From Anaerolineae bacterium (GTDB lineage Bacteria; Chloroflexota; Anaerolineae; Promineifilales; Promineifilaceae), in contig JAUIAP010000030.1 of the NCBI GenBank assembly GCA_030425205.1, forward strand, positions 1-64,000: a stretch of DNA of 64,000 nucleotides, read 5' to 3'. The position numbers and the translations under genes are program-made. Below the pieces are notes generated by a model. The model did not search any database. It saw nothing but the letters and a program-made list of their open reading frames with translations, and had not been told where the DNA came from. Below, in pieces: positions 61,445 through 64,000 of the stretch. The first letter of the stretch is position 1, and every line of letters starts with the position of its first letter.

Positions 61445-62203
61445 ATGGGCGGGTTTGAAATAGAGGTCTGGGGCGCGACCGACGTCGGCAAAAGCCGCCA
61501 TGAGAACCAAGATAGCATTTTTGTGGCCAGCCCCGCATTGGCAGACATTGGGGCGACCCAACTGCGCTGCAATGGGGTCTTGCTGGCGGTTGCAGACGGC
61601 GTTGGCGGGCAAATTGGTGGGCGCGAGGCCAGCCAATTTGTCGTCGAAAGCCTCGCTGATGGTTTTTATGGCATTCTCGCTCACGATGTTGAATCCCATC
61701 TGTTGCAGGCAATTTGGCGCGCCAACGAACAAGCACAACAGCAGGTTTCCTCGAAACACTCTGCCAGCACGCTCGTTGCCGCCGTCATTCAAGATGATTG
61801 TTTGCAGATCGCCAATGTCGGTGATAGTCGCGCCTACTTTGTGCGCGAAGGCTCGATCCAACAGTTAACGCAAGACCATGCAATCGATGGCCGTCTGATG
61901 CGTTACATGGTCGCAAATCAAGCAGCCGACCCCGAACTCTCTCCTAAAATCCCGCTTGAGGTGGGTGACAAAGTTTTGCTCTGCTCAGATGGATTGTATA
62001 AGGCGGTTGAGGATGTGCGCGAAATCGGCCGAATTGTCACCGAACGTTCGCCGCAAGCTGCCACTGAAATTTTGATCGATCTCGCCAACCAAAATGGTGG
62101 CCCCGATAACATCTCTGTTGTCATCGCAGAGGTGCGTCCCCAATCCCCAGCCTTTCGATTTAGCAGATTAAATAGCTGGATGAGCAATTTGCTTTCGCTT
62201 TGA
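61445..62203 (+). CDS. second PP2C-family phosphatase, paralogue of the previous
   Basis: The 252-residue protein shows VGKSRHENQDSIFVAS, VADGVGGQIGGREAS, ANVGDSRAYFVREGS, LLCSDGLYKAV and GGPDNISVVIAEV, so it should be active. It follows the first by 282 bp; the gap is AT-rich and includes a hairpin ATGATTG (61270-61276)/CAATCAT (61285-61291). The chain ends with a short hydrophobic tail (WMSNLLSL). The two probably arose by tandem duplication. Confidence 0.93.
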   Translation: MGGFEIEVWGATDVGKSRHENQDSIFVASPALADIGATQLRCNGVLLAVADGVGGQIGGREASQFVVESLADGFYGILAHDVESHLLQAIWRANEQAQQQVSSKHSASTLVAAVIQDDCLQIANVGDSRAYFVREGSIQQLTQDHAIDGRLMRYMVANQAADPELSPKIPLEVGDKVLLCSDGLYKAVEDVREIGRIVTERSPQAATEILIDLANQNGGPDNISVVIAEVRPQSPAFRFSRLNSWMSNLLSL

Positions 62204-62208
62204 AAAAT

Positions 62209-62315
62209 CTGTGGTTGAAACCACAGTCTGTTATGCGAAACGCGCTTTAGCGCGTTATTGTCTTCAACGTGTTTTAACACGTTTTGGCGTATCAGCCTTC
62301 GGTTTTAACCGTAGG
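62209..62315. repeat. array of four tandem hairpins
   Basis: Four short palindromes follow each other: CTGTGG/CCACAG (62209-62226), AACGCGC-TTTA-GCGCGTT (62239-62256), AACGTGT-TTTA-ACACGTT (62266-62283), and CCTTCGGTT/AACCGTAGG (62296-62315, one mismatch). The TTTA tetraloop is shared by two of them. It fills the gap between convergent PP2C and cupin genes; a REP-like array or a compound terminator is possible. Confidence 0.7.
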
Positions 62316-62327
62316 ATTCTAACCCAT

Positions 62328-62789
62328 CTAACTCTCTGGATGATGCGGATCAATCCAAACAACCTCTTCCGGTTCCTCCACCGATGGAATATCTAAATTG
62401 ACCACGATTGGCTCTTGGTCGTTGCGCACGAGAACGCAGTGCAGCGGCTCATCGGCACTGCCGTTCATCTCCTGATGCGGCACGAATGGTGGGACAAAGA
62501 TAAAGTCGCCGGCTTCTGCATACGCCACATACTCCAACTGCTCCCCCCAGCGCATCTTCGCCTTTCCGCTGACAACATAGATGATCGACTCTAGCTCGCC
62601 GTGATGGTGTGCGCCCGTCTTGGCATCTGGGTGGATGGTGACGGTTCCCGCCCAAATTTTCTTGGCATTGGCCGACTGCGCGGTAATCGCCGCCATGCGA
62701 TCCATACCCGGCGTTTGCGCCGTATTGCCATCCAACTGCCCCGCCTTGACGACGCGGATTCCGTTCTGTTTCCAATTTTCGTTTGTCAT
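62328..62789 (-). CDS. cupin domain protein
   Basis: The 153-residue protein has a single cupin fold. Motif 1 reads GAHHHGELESIIYVVSGKAK with two His and a Glu for metal, and motif 2 is GDFIFVPPFVPHQEMN with the further His. The family binds Fe, Mn or Ni and serves as dioxygenases, isomerases or sugar-sensing proteins; none can be chosen here. It ends tail to tail with the second PP2C gene across the hairpin array. Confidence 0.9.
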   Translation of the reverse strand: MTNENWKQNGIRVVKAGQLDGNTAQTPGMDRMAAITAQSANAKKIWAGTVTIHPDAKTGAHHHGELESIIYVVSGKAKMRWGEQLEYVAYAEAGDFIFVPPFVPHQEMNGSADEPLHCVLVRNDQEPIVVNLDIPSVEEPEEVVWIDPHHPES

Positions 62790-62977
62790 GCGATTAGTTT
62801 ACCAATTGTCGTCGGAACGGGCGATGCTAGCGATTTTTGATGTTGCAGGCATGCGCCACCATTTTTATGACGGCCTACGTGTGGGTATAGATTGAGTAAT
62901 GGTCTGATGAGTTTGCAAACACATTCGGCCGAAAATCGCGTATACCAGTATGACAACCTTTTTATTGGAGCATCCCC

Positions 62978-64000
62978 ATGAATGTCAAACGCTGGCCAAT
63001 TTTTTGCACGCTTTTCCTTTCTATCTTCGCGCTTGTCTCGTTGACAAACGCACAAAGCCCATCGCTTTATGATGTCGCGCAGACTCGCGGTGAGCTAGCA
63101 ATCTTTGTGCGCGCCGTTGATGCGCAGGGTTTGGCTGCATTGCTGAAGAACAATGGCCCTTTTACCGTGCTGGCTCCCAACGATAGTGCACTGGCAAGTC
63201 GCGCCGTCTTGACGCGGCAGGACGTTTTGTATCATGTCATTCCCGGCGGGATGACGGTCGAGCAGATGGTGGCACAGAGCAGCGTTCCGACGGCGTTGGG
63301 GAAAAATATTACGGTTCGTCGTGATGCGAACGGGATTCTGTTGAATGGCGTCGGGCGGATCGTTTCGGCCGAAATTCCCGCCAGCAACGGTCGCCTCTAC
63401 ATCATTGACACCGCACTCACCTCGACAACCGCGCCGGCACCCAGTCCACAACCGAACCAGCCTGTAACGCCACCAGCGGCCGACGGTGCCATCACTGTCA
63501 ACATCACCAACGCTATCGTCCAGCCCAACATCAAGCGACTTGGCATCAACTTGGGGCAGTTCCACACGGAAGCGGCAGGGTTTATGAATAAAAATATCAT
63601 GCCAAATCCGGGCTTTGAATCGGCCGAATATGGCATGACGTTTGAGACGGCTGGTGGCTCGGCTACGCGCATCCAAGCAATCCCACAGTTCTGGCTGCCC
63701 AGCTACAACAATGAGTTCTTCGACATCGGACAGCCTGTCGATTTTTGGAATGGCGCACGCTTTGAAGTGCTATCTGGCACGGCGGCGGGGCGACAGGGAA
63801 CGATCAGCGACTTCACCCACGAAGGCAATCGCTATACCTTCTATCTGAATGGCGGCGGCGCAACGATTCCCGCAGGCAGCGTGATCTCCGTCTTTAAGGA
63901 AATTCCCGGTTTTCAATCGAATCGCAACCCCAATGCTACCGGCAATCCCAACGACAAACGCCCCAACTCACCCGGCCAACAATCCTTGCTGCTCTCACCT
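62978..64000 (+). CDS. fasciclin-domain secreted protein, 3' end outside the window
   Basis: The frame is open from ATG 62978 (ribosome site GGAG) to the window end, at least 341 residues. It has a signal peptide (about 1-25, SLTNAQS). A short fasciclin domain at about 30-145 shows FVRAVDAQGLAALLKNNGPF, TVLAPNDSAL, VLYHVIPGGMT and a final GRLYIIDTAL. A proline-rich linker (about 150-165) follows, then a different beta-rich region (from about 170, RLGINLGQFHTEAAGFMNKN) of unknown family. Fasciclin domains act in adhesion. The second domain seems to be the larger part of the protein. Confidence 0.85.
   Translation, partial: MNVKRWPIFCTLFLSIFALVSLTNAQSPSLYDVAQTRGELAIFVRAVDAQGLAALLKNNGPFTVLAPNDSALASRAVLTRQDVLYHVIPGGMTVEQMVAQSSVPTALGKNITVRRDANGILLNGVGRIVSAEIPASNGRLYIIDTALTSTTAPAPSPQPNQPVTPPAADGAITVNITNAIVQPNIKRLGINLGQFHTEAAGFMNKNIMPNPGFESAEYGMTFETAGGSATRIQAIPQFWLPSYNNEFFDIGQPVDFWNGARFEVLSGTAAGRQGTISDFTHEGNRYTFYLNGGGATIPAGSVISVFKEIPGFQSNRNPNATGNPNDKRPNSPGQQSLLLSP

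Noticed and set aside
1..64000. tRNA genes or prophage segments
   Set aside because: No GGTTCRA-type T-loop with matching acceptor stems and no phage structural, integrase or transposase genes were found by eye.

Overview
The window reads as an ordinary chromosomal stretch of a bacterium that I place, by inference, in the phylum Chloroflexota. The grounds are the mix of gene families: a BTAD/NB-ARC/TPR regulator, a subtilase with SYVW heptad repeats, an imelysin/di-heme oxidoreductase/HTTM cluster, UDP-sulfoquinovose synthase and a fused Dpp-type permease. Base composition looks like the low-to-mid fifties percent GC. I see no rRNA, tRNA, prophage, transposase gene or CRISPR array. The most pervasive signal is the palindrome TCGGCCGA, usually inside WTCGGCCGAW. 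I located nearly 90 copies by eye, spread over both strands, genes and gaps, much like the HIP1 octamer of cyanobacteria.

Layout, left to right. 179-6552 (minus): membrane histidine kinase and a giant secreted subtilase. 7136-11668 (plus): LysM cell-wall protein and an AfsR-like STAND regulator. 11767-11990: promoter, structured RNA and terminator without an ORF, my best non-coding RNA candidate. 12098-19142 (minus): nucleotidyltransferase, flippase, PhyH dioxygenase, HPr-kinase-like protein, SecG, peptide-binding protein and a 68-residue protein. 19491-22119 (plus): rhomboid-like protein, MprF-type acyltransferase domain and methyltransferase. 22354-27625 (plus): imelysin, di-heme oxidoreductase, imelysin and HTTM protein, a probable metal-related envelope cluster. 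27743-31872: EttA, a beta-CASP nuclease and two small DUF proteins. 31924-38128: cytochrome c maturation (CcmABCD, CcdA, TlpA-like) with an AlkC-type repair gene on the other strand and a Nif3 protein. 38428-39465: GMP reductase.

39831-44146 is the locus I would look at first for an undescribed system. It holds a split STAND ATPase with a helix-turn-helix, a TPR partner, a 39-residue glycine-tailed membrane peptide encoded tail to tail, and a second P-loop ATPase carrying an OmpR-type winged helix. It is followed by a sulfoquinovose synthase and, convergently, by a ribosome-stress operon (baeRF, HPF-like, CsbD). The right third has a fused DppB-DppC permease, ethanolamine ammonia-lyase with a one-base frameshift in eutB, two CPA2 antiporters, a CaCA antiporter, a catalytically dead site-2 protease homologue, a NarL-type two-component pair, two PP2C phosphatases, a cupin and the start of a fasciclin protein.

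Palindromic repeats fill many gaps. They include GTGGTGCGTG / ATTGCGTATTGCG tracts, GTTTCGGGAA...TTCCCGAAAC pairs and ATTCCTGC...GCAGGAAT hairpins. One composite 159-bp copy (29434-29592) shows nested inverted repeats like a MITE, and two copies lie in frame inside genes (25235-25259, 27097-27194). No computation was possible: all calls rest on reading the sequence and on recall of family motifs.
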